DNA of 12,241 bases, taken from NCBI GenBank assembly GCA_003242425.1, contig QGUL01000016.1:1-12241 (forward strand), read 5' to 3'. This stretch comes from Pseudomonadota bacterium. GTDB lineage: Bacteria; Pseudomonadota; Gammaproteobacteria; Burkholderiales; SG8-39. The translations under genes and the position numbers were made by a program. The notes under the pieces were generated by a model. The model made no database searches. It was not told the origin of the DNA and saw only the letters and a program-made list of their open reading frames with translations. How positions within the stretch are numbered: position 1 is the stretch's first letter; every line of letters begins with the position of its first letter. Of this stretch, positions 1 through 6,392 are shown piece after piece.

Positions 1-694
1 ACCAGCGCTCGCGCGCGATCTCTCCCAGCGCCTGCGCCGCTTCGCCGTCGACCATCATCATCAGGTCGTGGAACGGCGGGTAGGGTTTGTGGTCGGCGAC
101 GCGCCGCGGATCGTCCGGCAGGTGCTCCGGCGTGTCCCAGCGGCGGCAGGTCAGATCCAGGCCGCCGACGAAGGCCACTTTGTCGTCGATGACCACGACC
201 TTCTGGTGGTGCGAGCCGGCCAGCGGATGGGTGTCGTCGAAATGCACGTGCACGCGCCGGTGCGGGGCCCAGGCGAGGCCGTAGATGGGCGAGAACTCGC
301 GCTCGGTGCCGAACACCATGGGGTAGTCCCAATCCAGGATGCGGATGTGCAGCTTGCGGCGCCGGCGCGCCAGCTCGTTGAGAAAGTCCCCCAGGCGGCT
401 GGGCCGCCGGCTGTGCGGGTCGTAATGCAGGCGGGTGCGGCTGTCGAAATCCCAGGACAGAATGAGGATCGAGCGCTGGGCGCGTTCGGCGGCCCGCATG
501 AAGGCGTCGAAGTAGGCCGCGCCGTCCACCAGCAGGGCCACGCGCTGCGCGCGGGCGATCGCGCAGCAGTTGGCATCGTTGAAGAGAGTCGCCGCGGGGG
601 CGGAGGCGGCACGCGCATCGCCGGGCGGCCCGCCTCCTCCCGGCTGCTTCCGCCCGCGCCGCAGGGTCCGGGCGGCGGGCAAGTCCTTGTTCAC
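1..694 (-). CDS. Phospholipase D-like protein, 5' part (runs off the left edge)
   Basis: This is an open frame on the minus strand of about 231 codons with no stop before the window edge. The product contains a clear first HKD motif, with H163, K165 and D170 counted from the chosen start, followed by FVGGLDL. Family-typical segments SILILSWDFDSR and LLVDGAAYFDAF precede it. Proteins with this N-terminus are PLD-superfamily enzymes such as cardiolipin synthase-like phosphodiesterases, and some are fused to a DedA/VTT membrane domain. The second HKD motif would lie outside the window. The start is uncertain: I chose the GTG at 694, with AAAGG and CAGG upstream, because the frame above it reads as non-coding. 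The EEP gene at 1557-2321 lies on the same strand, and E. coli pairs such genes (ybhP-clsB). The PLD assignment is firm; the substrate and exact start are not. Confidence 0.85.
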   Translation of the reverse strand, partial: MNKDLPAARTLRRGRKQPGGGGPPGDARAASAPAATLFNDANCCAIARAQRVALLVDGAAYFDAFMRAAERAQRSILILSWDFDSRTRLHYDPHSRRPSRLGDFLNELARRRRKLHIRILDWDYPMVFGTEREFSPIYGLAWAPHRRVHVHFDDTHPLAGSHHQKVVVIDDKVAFVGGLDLTCRRWDTPEHLPDDPRRVADHKPYPPFHDLMMMVDGEAAQALGEIARERW

Positions 695-946
695 GCGCCT
701 GTCGACCTTTCGACTGTTGATCAGCGACGGGGGAGCCAGAATCGTGCCGGGCTGTCCGGCCTGTCTCCGCGGCACGACCGGACCGCAGCCCCCAAATGCG
801 CGCGCATGTGACGCGCTTCGCTGCGGTCGCGCAGCGGCTCGGGTATCGTGTTCCGACCAACCTTACCGGTGTCGCGGCTCCTGTGAGCGGTTCCCTGGTC
901 TCTACTCTCGGTCTTCGTCTGCGGTCTTCGACCGATTCGGCGCTGC
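695..946. promoter_or_regulatory. Divergent intergenic region between the PLD-like gene and the gene at 961
   Basis: About 250 bp separate two divergently transcribed genes. The plus-strand frame stays open upstream to an ATG at 796, but its codons there end often in T, for example CGT GTT CTT GGT TCT ACT CTT. The downstream codons almost all end in G or C. I therefore read this stretch as non-coding and expect promoters for both genes here. I could not pick a convincing -35/-10 pair on either strand. Confidence 0.4.
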
Positions 947-951
947 AGGAG
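947..951 (+). promoter_or_regulatory. Shine-Dalgarno site that decides the start of the gene at 961
   Basis: A clean AGGAG sits 9 nt before the GTG at 961. The longer alternative start (ATG at 796) has no comparable site, and the codons between 796 and 960 do not look like coding sequence of this genome. Confidence 0.65.
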
Positions 952-960
952 CCCGACTAC

Positions 961-1560
961 GTGCTCGCCGGCCAGCGCCGCAACGACGTCGATCTGCGCG
1001 AGGCGATCGACGAGAAGCTGTTCTACCTCTACCGGACCGAGGAGAGCTTCGCCTGGGTGGCCGAGGTGCCTTTCGCCTTCAAGCAGCTCATCGATCTGCA
1101 TGCCGCGATGCGGCATGCCGTGGCCGTCGCGGGCGAGCAGACCCAGCGCACCGCGCATCCGCTCTTTCACGCCGTGTTCGGCGCCTTCGCGCTCGGCTTC
1201 GCGCAAGGGCTGGTCACGGCGCACCGGCGCAAGCACCTGCGCTGGCACGGCTACAGCGGCGATCTCACGCGCCTGCAGCAGGAGCAATGCGACCAGTGGG
1301 GCGTGGAGATCGCCACCTACTACCTTGCCGCCGTCGAAGCCCAGGGCATTTTCAGCAAGACCACCGATGCCGAGCTCTACGGCATCACCGACAAATGGTG
1401 GACCCTGGGCGACGGCGAACGCGTCGAGTCCATCCCGGGCATCCGCGAATGCGTGCAGCGGGCGCGCCATACCGCGGAACATTGGTCGGACGACGACACG
1501 GTCGATGTGGCCATGCAGTTCGGCACCGCCCTCGAACGCGTGATCGAATCGGCGCGCTAG
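961..1560 (+). CDS. Uncharacterised soluble protein, 199 aa
   Basis: I do not recognise this protein. From the GTG at 961 it is 199 residues, with no signal peptide and no clear membrane helix. Its composition suggests a mostly alpha-helical cytoplasmic protein. Aromatic and charged clusters stand out: FYLYRTEESFAW at 21-32, HRRKHLRWHGY at 88-98, QWGVEIATYYLA at 112-123 and DKWWTLGDGE at 144-153. Several histidines (H48, H52, H66, H70, H88, H92, H96) are spread through the middle. No catalytic motif is obvious, so I give no function. It lies on the opposite strand between the PLD-like and EEP genes, and its stop overlaps the EEP stop tail to tail. An ATG at 796 would add 55 residues of atypical codon use and is less likely. 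The coding call rests on the strong G/C third-position bias and the good ribosome site. Confidence 0.72.
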   Translation: MLAGQRRNDVDLREAIDEKLFYLYRTEESFAWVAEVPFAFKQLIDLHAAMRHAVAVAGEQTQRTAHPLFHAVFGAFALGFAQGLVTAHRRKHLRWHGYSGDLTRLQQEQCDQWGVEIATYYLAAVEAQGIFSKTTDAELYGITDKWWTLGDGERVESIPGIRECVQRARHTAEHWSDDDTVDVAMQFGTALERVIESAR

Positions 1561-2321
1561 AACCGGATCACGCCGACCAGCGGCAGATGGTCGGAGGCGA
1601 CGCGCGCCAGCTTCGAATCGTGCACCCGTACGCTTTGCAGCACGCTGCGCGGCCTGACCCAGATGCGGTCCAGCGCGAACAGCGGCCGGCCCGAGGGAAA
1701 CGTGGAAGGCGAGGGCGTTTCCTTGAAGTAGGCGTGCAGCCACCGCAACGGCCGGCCCCACAGAAACCATTCGTTCAGATCCCCGGCCAGTACGGTGGTC
1801 ATCACCTCGTCGTCCTCGAAGGCGCGTAACAGGCGCTTGATCTGGGTGCGGCGTTCGGCCGGCAGCAGGCCCAGATGCGTGGCGATCACGCGCAACGGCC
1901 GGCCGTCGCAATCCAGTTCCAGATCGAGCGCCCCGCGCGGCTCGCGCTTCGGCACGCTGAGGTCGATACGGCGCACGGTGCGCACGGCCGGGCGCGACAG
2001 TACCGCATTGCCGTAGGCGCCGTGTTTGGGGTGTTCGAGCGTGGGCCCCGCGACCGGCTCGTAGCCGGCCGCTTCGGCGAGGTAGCCCAGCATGTCGAAG
2101 CCGCGCGCGCCCAGTTGCACCTCCTGCAAGGCGACGACGTCGGCGTCGATCTCGCGCAGCACGGCGAGGATGCGTTCCGGCAGATAACGCCGGTCGCGGC
2201 CGATGGCGAGATGGATGTTGTACGAAACGATGCTGACCGGCGCGCCGCTCGGCAGCGCGTGCGCATCCGCATGGCTGCCGCCGTGCTCGCCTGCGATCGA
2301 TCGATGGTTTTCGTAAGTCAT
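1557..2321 (-). CDS. Endonuclease/exonuclease/phosphatase (EEP) family protein, YbhP-like
   Basis: The 254-residue product carries the full set of EEP-superfamily motifs: SYNIH (N35), LQEV (E67), ATHLG (H149), AGDLNEW (D181, N183), ALDRIW (D218) and SDHLPLVG (D244, H245). These residues bind the divalent metal and cleave phosphodiester or phosphomonoester bonds. Members act on nucleic acids, inositol phosphates or phospholipids, so the substrate cannot be read from the motifs. E. coli YbhP, of the same class, is encoded beside the cardiolipin synthase clsB. Here a PLD-like gene lies further along the same strand. I start at the ATG at 2321, preceded by a weak GGA; an in-frame ATG at 2360 would add 13 residues. 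There is no clear signal peptide. Length and motif spacing fit the family. Confidence 0.9.
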   Translation of the reverse strand: MTYENHRSIAGEHGGSHADAHALPSGAPVSIVSYNIHLAIGRDRRYLPERILAVLREIDADVVALQEVQLGARGFDMLGYLAEAAGYEPVAGPTLEHPKHGAYGNAVLSRPAVRTVRRIDLSVPKREPRGALDLELDCDGRPLRVIATHLGLLPAERRTQIKRLLRAFEDDEVMTTVLAGDLNEWFLWGRPLRWLHAYFKETPSPSTFPSGRPLFALDRIWVRPRSVLQSVRVHDSKLARVASDHLPLVGVIRF

Positions 2322-2379
2322 TCCGTACGCGGCGTTTTTGCCGCCTGTGCAAAAGCGCATGCAAAGCCTACGCCCTTAC

Positions 2380-2434
2380 CGGGGCGGGGCCGATTTGGCA
2401 GGCGTGCGCGGAACGCTCATACTTCCCCGCCCCG
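2380..2434. repeat. 10-bp inverted repeat bracketing a predicted promoter
   Basis: CGGGGCGGGG at 2380-2389 and its exact reverse complement CCCCGCCCCG at 2425-2434 lie 35 bp apart. They enclose the -35 and -10 elements proposed for the gene at 2452. This could be a pair of operator half-sites or a structural element; no protein is implied by the sequence. Confidence 0.5.
2395..2423 (+). promoter_or_regulatory. Predicted sigma70-type promoter for the 2452-3244 unit
   Basis: TTGGCA (5 of 6 matches to the -35 consensus) at 2395-2400 is separated by exactly 17 bp from CATACT (4 of 6 matches to the -10 consensus) at 2418-2423. This places transcription start near 2430, about 20 nt before the ATG at 2452. 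It supports that start over the longer in-frame alternative. Confidence 0.55.
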
Positions 2435-2451
2435 TTTCAGTTTGCAGCGCC

Positions 2452-2736
2452 ATGAGCGAAGAGCCGCACACCGAAGAATCGTCCACCGAGGAACGCTACA
2501 TCCCGCCGCCGCCCTCCGAGCGCTCGCTGATGATCATGCGCGTGGTGTTCGCGCTGCTCGGCGCGGCCGCCTTCGGCGGCGTGTGGGTCATCACCGGTAC
2601 GCTCGCCGCGCCCTGGCGGATCGGACTGTGCCTGCTGGTGTCGGCGCCTTTTCTGCTGATTCCCGATCTGCTGCGGGACAAGTCGAAGGCGCCGCCCGGC
2701 TTCAAGCCGCGCAAGTGGGAAGACGAGGACGACTAG
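2452..2736 (+). CDS. Small two-helix inner-membrane protein, 94 aa, unknown function
   Basis: The product has an acidic hydrophilic N-terminus (MSEEPHTEESSTEER), a short proline run at about 17-21, and two predicted membrane helices: about 28-49 (IMRVVFALLGAAAFGGVWVITG) and about 56-70 (RIGLCLLVSAPFLLIPDLL). It ends in a charged tail, KWEDEDD. The tight turn between helices suggests a helical hairpin in the inner membrane. I do not recognise a named family. The frame is open further upstream to 2338, but I start at the ATG at 2452 because a good promoter lies just before it. The ribosome site is weak. Its stop is 10 nt before the flavin reductase start, so the two are probably co-transcribed. 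Function unknown. Confidence 0.75.
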   Translation: MSEEPHTEESSTEERYIPPPPSERSLMIMRVVFALLGAAAFGGVWVITGTLAAPWRIGLCLLVSAPFLLIPDLLRDKSKAPPGFKPRKWEDEDD

Positions 2737-2746
2737 GGCGGAACCG

Positions 2747-3244
2747 ATGGCCGTGAACCTCGATGCGTCGCGGGCGCTGCGCGACGCCTTCGGCGCTTTC
2801 CCCACCGGGGTCGCGATCGTCACCACCCTGGACGGCAACGGCGCGCCGGTCGGCGTCACCGTCAATTCCTTCGCCTCCTTGTCCCTGCAGCCGCCGCTGG
2901 TGAACTGGTCGCTCAACGCCCGTTCGCCCAGCCGGCCGGCGTTCGAGCGGGCGCGCGTGTTCGCGGTGAACGTGCTGGCGCACGAGCAGGTGGAGCTCTC
3001 GCGGCGTTTCGGAACCTCCGTGCCCGACAAGTTCAAAGGGGTGGCGATGCGCGCCGGCCTGGAGGGCGTGCCGGTGCTGGAAGGCGTGACGGCGAGTTTC
3101 GAATGCCGGGTGGTCGCCTGCCATCCCGGCGGCGATCACATATTGTTCATCGGCGCGGTGGAGCGTTTCGCGCACGATGCGGCGCGGCCGCCGCTGGTTT
3201 TCCACGCCGGCGCCTACCGCGCGGTAGGCGATTTCCTCGGCTGA
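2747..3244 (+). CDS. Flavin reductase family protein (FMN-binding split barrel)
   Basis: This 165-residue protein matches the flavin reductase domain family (HpaC type) along its length. The signature FGAFPTGVAIVTT lies at 15-27, then GVTVNSFASLSLQPPLVNW at 36-54, the flavin-contact region, and the conserved GGDHILFIGAVERF at 128-141. Members bind FMN or FAD and use NAD(P)H to supply reduced flavin to a partner monooxygenase, or act as flavoproteins of unknown role. No monooxygenase gene lies nearby, so the partner is unknown or encoded elsewhere. It follows the small membrane protein gene by 10 nt with a GGGCGGAA-like ribosome site and is probably translated from the same mRNA. The family call is secure; the physiological role is open. 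Confidence 0.92.
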   Translation: MAVNLDASRALRDAFGAFPTGVAIVTTLDGNGAPVGVTVNSFASLSLQPPLVNWSLNARSPSRPAFERARVFAVNVLAHEQVELSRRFGTSVPDKFKGVAMRAGLEGVPVLEGVTASFECRVVACHPGGDHILFIGAVERFAHDAARPPLVFHAGAYRAVGDFLG

Positions 3245-3517
3245 GGACGGGCGTCGAAATTGCACGCCGTGCCCGTCGTGGAACGGGCCGCGGGCCACGG
3301 CTCGTGGTCCGCTTTCGCACGACGCGTTTTTGAGATCGTTTCGCCGGTGCGGACTGCCCGTCACGCTCAAATGGTGGTAGGGTCCCACAGATGGAACGCG
3401 TAGTCCGGCTGGCGCGGGAACGCCGGCGGAAAGCGGTGTTCGTATGCGTGTGCAAGGCGTTGCGCAGGGATGGTGGCGGGCGCGCCTTTCCGGATCATGC
3501 AACGTGCCTCGCGAAAT

Positions 3518-3547
3518 TTGACAGGGATGGCGCAGTCGCTGAACATT
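3518..3547 (+). promoter_or_regulatory. gcl: Possible gcl promoter
   Basis: A perfect -35 hexamer TTGACA lies at 3518-3523. With 17-18 bp spacing, the -10 would be GAACAT or AACATT, each only 3 of 6 matches. The poor -10 may mean that an activator is needed or that the real -10 is elsewhere, for example TAAGAAT at 3556-3562. Confidence 0.4.
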
Positions 3548-3551
3548 GCAC

Positions 3552-3567
3552 ACAGTAAGAATACTGT
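3552..3567. promoter_or_regulatory. 16-bp palindrome, candidate operator for gcl
   Basis: ACAGTA-AGAA-TACTGT is a perfect 6-bp inverted repeat with a 4-bp centre. It sits between the putative promoter and the gcl start in an otherwise GC-rich stretch. It is followed at 3568-3583 by TTTCACTATCCGGAAT-like sequence, an imperfect TTC...AT...GAA dyad that recalls IclR-family operators. E. coli gcl is regulated by the IclR-family repressor AllR, so such a site is plausible, but I see no regulator gene in the window. Confidence 0.4.
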
Positions 3568-3585
3568 TTCACTATCCGGAATTTA

Positions 3586-3601
3586 CGCCCGCATTCGGGC
3601 G
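3586..3601 (+). promoter_or_regulatory. Leader hairpin upstream of the gcl ribosome site
   Basis: CGCCCG-CATT-CGGGCG forms a 6-bp stem with a 4-nt loop in the presumed gcl 5' leader. It ends 14 nt before the AAGGAG ribosome site at 3616-3621, which lies 6 nt from the ATG. It may stabilise the mRNA or tune translation. Confidence 0.35.
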
Positions 3602-3627
3602 GACGCCGGAATCCCAAGGAGTTCAGC

Positions 3628-5409
3628 ATGGCCAAAATGAGAGCCGTTGACGCCGCGGTGCGCGTATTGGAGCTGGAAGGCATCGAGCAGGCCTTCGGCG
3701 TCCCGGGCGCGGCGATCAACCCCTTCTACAACGCGATGAAGCTGCGCGGCAGCATCGCCCATATTCTCGCCCGCCACGTCGAGGGCGCGTCCCACATGGC
3801 CGAGGGCTATACGCGCGCCAAGGCCGGCAACATCGGCGTCTGCATCGGCACTTCCGGTCCTGCCGGCACCGACATGATCACCGGCCTCTATTCCGCGCAG
3901 GCCGATTCGATCCCGATCCTGTGCATCACCGGTCAGGCGCCGCGCGCCCGTCTCTACAAGGAAGACTTCCAGGCCGTCGACATCGAATCGATCGCCAAGC
4001 CCGTCACCAAGTGGGCCGTCACCGTGCGCGAGCCGGCGCTGGTGCCGCGCGTCTTCCAGCAGGCCTTCCACATCATGCGTTCCGGCCGTCCCGGCCCGGT
4101 GCTGATCGACCTGCCGCTCGACGTGCAGACCGCCGAGATCGAGTTCGATCCGGACACCTACTCGCCGCTGCCGGTGTACAAGCCGACGGCCACCCGCGCG
4201 CAGGCCGAGAAAGCCATCGACATGCTGTGCCAGGCCAAGCGTCCGCTCATCGTCGCGGGCGGCGGCATCATCAACGCCGACGCGGCGGACCTGCTGGTGA
4301 AGTTCGCCGAGCTCACCGGCGTGCCCGTCGTCCCGACGCTGATGGGCTGGGGCTGCATCCCCGACAACCATCCGCTCATGGCCGGCATGGTGGGCTTGCA
4401 GACCTCGCACCGCTACGGCAACGCCTCGATGCTCGCCTCCGACTTCGTGTTCGGTATCGGCAACCGCTGGGCGAACCGTCACACCGGCTCGATCGAGGTT
4501 TACACCAAGGGCCGCAAATTCATCCACGTGGACATCGAGCCGACCCAGATCGGCCGCGTGTTCTGCCCCGACTACGGCATCGTCTCCGACGCCAAGGCCG
4601 CGCTGGAGCTGTTCATTGAAGTGGCCCAGGAGCGCAAGAAGGCCGGCAAGCTGCCCGACTGGTCGCGCTGGGCGCGCCAGTGCCAGGAGCGCAAGCGCAC
4701 CATGCTGCGCAAGACCGACTTCGACAACGTGCCGATCAAGCCGCAGCGCGTCTATCAGGAGATGAACCGCGCCTTCGGCGACGACGTCTGCTACGTCTCG
4801 ACCATCGGCCTGTCGCAGATCGCCGCGGCGCAGTTCCTCAAGGTGCAGAAGCCGCGTCACTGGATCAACTGCGGCCAGGCCGGCCCGCTCGGCTGGACCA
4901 TCCCGGCGGCGCTCGGCGTCGTGGCTGCCGATCCCACCCGCAAGGTCGTGGCGCTCTCCGGCGACTACGACTTCCAGTTCCTGATCGAGGAGCTGGCGGT
5001 GGGCGCGCAGTTCAACCTGCCGTACATCCATGTGCTGGTCAACAACGCCTACCTCGGCCTCATCCGCCAGGCGCAGCGTGCCTTCGACATGGATTACCAG
5101 GTGCAGCTGTCTTTCGAGAACATCAACGCGCCGGAAATGAACGGCTACGGTGTGGACCACATCGCCGTTGCCGAGGGCCTGGGCTGCAAGGGCATCCGCG
5201 TGTTCAAGCCCGAGGACATCTATCCGGCCTTCATGAAGGCGCAGGAGTGGGTGAAGGAGTACAAGGTCCCGGTCGTGGTCGAGATCATCCTCGAGCGCGT
5301 GACCAACATCGCCATGGGTCCGGAAATCGACAACATCACCGAGTTCGAGCCCGTCATCGACCTCGAACCGGAAATCAGCCTGGACCCCGAGGACAAGGTC
5401 ACCGCTTAA
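3628..5409 (+). CDS. gcl: Glyoxylate carboligase (tartronate-semialdehyde synthase)
   Basis: This thiamine-diphosphate enzyme condenses two glyoxylates to tartronate semialdehyde with release of CO2, in the cytoplasm. The 593-residue protein matches E. coli Gcl, as I recall that sequence, almost throughout: [17 protein letters not shown] (45-61), [16 protein letters not shown] and [23 protein letters not shown]. Also present are the central [51 protein letters not shown], and the ThDP/Mg site SGDYDFQF followed by [11 protein letters not shown]. Position 51 is valine where most ThDP enzymes have the catalytic glutamate, a known hallmark of Gcl. The family also carries FAD with a structural role. 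The start is supported by AAGGAG 6 nt upstream. The gene heads the pathway unit gcl-hyi-glxR, and hairpins follow it. Identification is secure. Confidence 0.98.
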   Translation: MAKMRAVDAAVRVLELEGIEQAFGVPGAAINPFYNAMKLRGSIAHILARHVEGASHMAEGYTRAKAGNIGVCIGTSGPAGTDMITGLYSAQADSIPILCITGQAPRARLYKEDFQAVDIESIAKPVTKWAVTVREPALVPRVFQQAFHIMRSGRPGPVLIDLPLDVQTAEIEFDPDTYSPLPVYKPTATRAQAEKAIDMLCQAKRPLIVAGGGIINADAADLLVKFAELTGVPVVPTLMGWGCIPDNHPLMAGMVGLQTSHRYGNASMLASDFVFGIGNRWANRHTGSIEVYTKGRKFIHVDIEPTQIGRVFCPDYGIVSDAKAALELFIEVAQERKKAGKLPDWSRWARQCQERKRTMLRKTDFDNVPIKPQRVYQEMNRAFGDDVCYVSTIGLSQIAAAQFLKVQKPRHWINCGQAGPLGWTIPAALGVVAADPTRKVVALSGDYDFQFLIEELAVGAQFNLPYIHVLVNNAYLGLIRQAQRAFDMDYQVQLSFENINAPEMNGYGVDHIAVAEGLGCKGIRVFKPEDIYPAFMKAQEWVKEYKVPVVVEIILERVTNIAMGPEIDNITEFEPVIDLEPEISLDPEDKVTA

Positions 5410-5419
5410 GCCGGATCAT

Positions 5420-5442
5420 GGGCGGGATCGCGTCCCGCCCTT
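5420..5442 (+). terminator. Hairpin directly after gcl (weak terminator or processing site)
   Basis: GGGCGGGA at 5420-5427 pairs perfectly with TCCCGCCC at 5433-5440 around the loop TCGCG, and only TT follows. It starts 10 nt after the gcl stop. The stem is strong but the T tract is nearly absent, so partial termination or protection of the gcl mRNA 3' end is more likely than a full stop. Confidence 0.5.
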
Positions 5443-5461
5443 AAGATCGAGGGCTGTCGGT

Positions 5462-5485
5462 GCCGGACGGTGCGCGCCGTCCGGC
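5462..5485. repeat. Second gcl-hyi intergenic hairpin
   Basis: GCCGGACGG at 5462-5470 pairs perfectly with CCGTCCGGC at 5477-5485 around the loop TGCGCG. No T tract follows. It is the middle one of three stem-loops in this spacer. Confidence 0.5.
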
Positions 5486-5501
5486 CGGAAACGCGAGCGA
5501 G

Positions 5502-5527
5502 GCGGGAAGGGAGCGCTCCCTTCCCGC
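5502..5527. repeat. Perfect 26-bp palindrome upstream of hyi
   Basis: The half-sites GCGGGAAGGGAGC (5502-5514) and GCTCCCTTCCCGC (5515-5527) are exact reverse complements with no spacer. In RNA this gives a stem of about 11 bp capped by GCGC. In DNA it is a two-fold symmetric site that could bind a dimeric regulator. It is third in a row of hairpins and lies 57 bp before the hyi start. Confidence 0.55.
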
Positions 5528-5583
5528 TTCCGCGTTTTCCGTGCAGCCCCATAACTTAGTCACATCGCGTCAGGAGCCATGCA

Positions 5584-6363
5584 ATGCCTAAATTTGCTGC
5601 CAATCTGACCATGCTCTACAACGAAGTGGATTTCCTCGACCGCTTTGCCGCGGCCGCGAAGGACGGCTTCAAGGGCGTGGAATATCTTTTCCCTTATGCC
5701 TACCCCAAAGAGCAACTCGCCGAGAAGCTCAAGCAGCACGGCCTGACCCAGGTGCTGCACAACCTGCCGGCGGGGGATTGGGCCAAGGGCGAGCGCGGCA
5801 TCGCTTGCCATCCGGACCGCGTGAACGAATTCCAGGAAGGCGTCGGCAAGGCGATCGAGTACGCCACGGCGCTGGGCTGCAAACAGGTGAACTGCCTGGC
5901 CGGCATCGCGCCCCAGGGCGTTGACGCGGCCAAAGTGCGCGAGACCTTCGTCAACAACCTCAAGTTCGCGGCCGCCGAGCTGGAGAAGGCCGGCATCAAG
6001 CTGCTGATCGAGCCGATCAACACCTTCGACATCCCCGGCTTCTACCTCAGCACCACCAAGCAGGCGCTGTCGATCATGGACGAGGTCGGTTCGAAGAACC
6101 TGTACCTGCAGTACGACATCTACCACATGCAGCGCATGGAAGGCGAGCTGGCCAAGACGATCGAGAACAACCTCTCGCGCATCGCCCACCTGCAGCTCGC
6201 GGACAACCCGGGCCGCAACGAACCGGGCACGGGCGAGATCAACTACGGCTTCCTGTTCGATTTCATCGACCGCATCGGTTATCAGGGCTGGATCGGCTGC
6301 GAATACAAACCCAAGGGTGAAACCAGCGCCGGTCTCGGCTGGGCCAAGCAGTACCTTGCTTAA
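5584..6363 (+). CDS. hyi: Hydroxypyruvate isomerase
   Basis: Hyi interconverts hydroxypyruvate and tartronate semialdehyde and acts beside glyoxylate carboligase. The 259-residue protein has the TIM-barrel xylose-isomerase-like fold and is nearly the same length as the E. coli enzyme (258). The metal and catalytic residues are visible at expected positions: E143 in LLIEPINTFDIPGFYL, D178 in LQYDIYHMQ, Q204 in HLQLADNPGRNEPGTGEINY and E240 in GCEYKPKG. The N-terminal KFAANLTMLYNEVDFLDRF and GVEYLFPYAY are also typical. The ATG at 5584 is preceded by AGGAG at 5572-5576 with 7 nt spacing; a nearer ATG at 5579 is out of frame. The gene is separated from gcl by 174 bp holding three hairpins and from glxR by 29 bp. 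Identification is secure. Confidence 0.96.
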   Translation: MPKFAANLTMLYNEVDFLDRFAAAAKDGFKGVEYLFPYAYPKEQLAEKLKQHGLTQVLHNLPAGDWAKGERGIACHPDRVNEFQEGVGKAIEYATALGCKQVNCLAGIAPQGVDAAKVRETFVNNLKFAAAELEKAGIKLLIEPINTFDIPGFYLSTTKQALSIMDEVGSKNLYLQYDIYHMQRMEGELAKTIENNLSRIAHLQLADNPGRNEPGTGEINYGFLFDFIDRIGYQGWIGCEYKPKGETSAGLGWAKQYLA

Positions 6364-6392
6364 CCTCCACAGACACTAAAGGAAGGACAACC

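Larger units (their letters stand above)
3245..3627. promoter_or_regulatory. 383-bp non-coding region upstream of gcl
   Basis: I find no gene here on either strand. The region holds a GC-rich nested dyad near 3266-3301 (GCCGTG with CACGGC outside, CCCGT with ACGGG inside). Its 3' end, separately listed, contains a promoter-like element, a palindrome, an imperfect dyad and a leader hairpin. The dyad could help end the upstream transcript, but it has no T tract. Confidence 0.6.

Noticed and set aside
151..618. Minus-strand open frame of 155 codons inside the PLD-like gene
   Set aside because: The neighbouring frame has the HKD motif and family segments, so this one is a frame shadow.
570..1829. 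Plus-strand open frame of 419 codons
   Set aside because: It crosses the divergent promoter region, the 961-1560 gene and the EEP gene, with Arg/Pro-rich composition typical of an out-of-frame reading.
721..2364. Minus-strand open frame of 547 codons across the region
   Set aside because: It overlaps two better supported genes in other frames. Its product is a low-information Arg/Ala-rich sequence with no motif, and it is a by-product of high GC.
3266..3301. GC-rich dyad after the flavin reductase as a terminator
   Set aside because: The stems are broken by an 8-nt asymmetric insertion and no T tract follows, so I mention it only as part of the spacer.
3583..5160. Long open frame antisense to gcl (525 codons)
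   Set aside because: It is fully explained as the antisense shadow of gcl. It is rich in His/Val/Arg/Asp from reverse-complemented codons and has no domain.
5579..5581. ATG at 5579 as the hyi start
   Set aside because: It is out of frame with hyi and only 2 nt after AGGAG; the ATG at 5584 has correct spacing and gives the conserved N-terminus.
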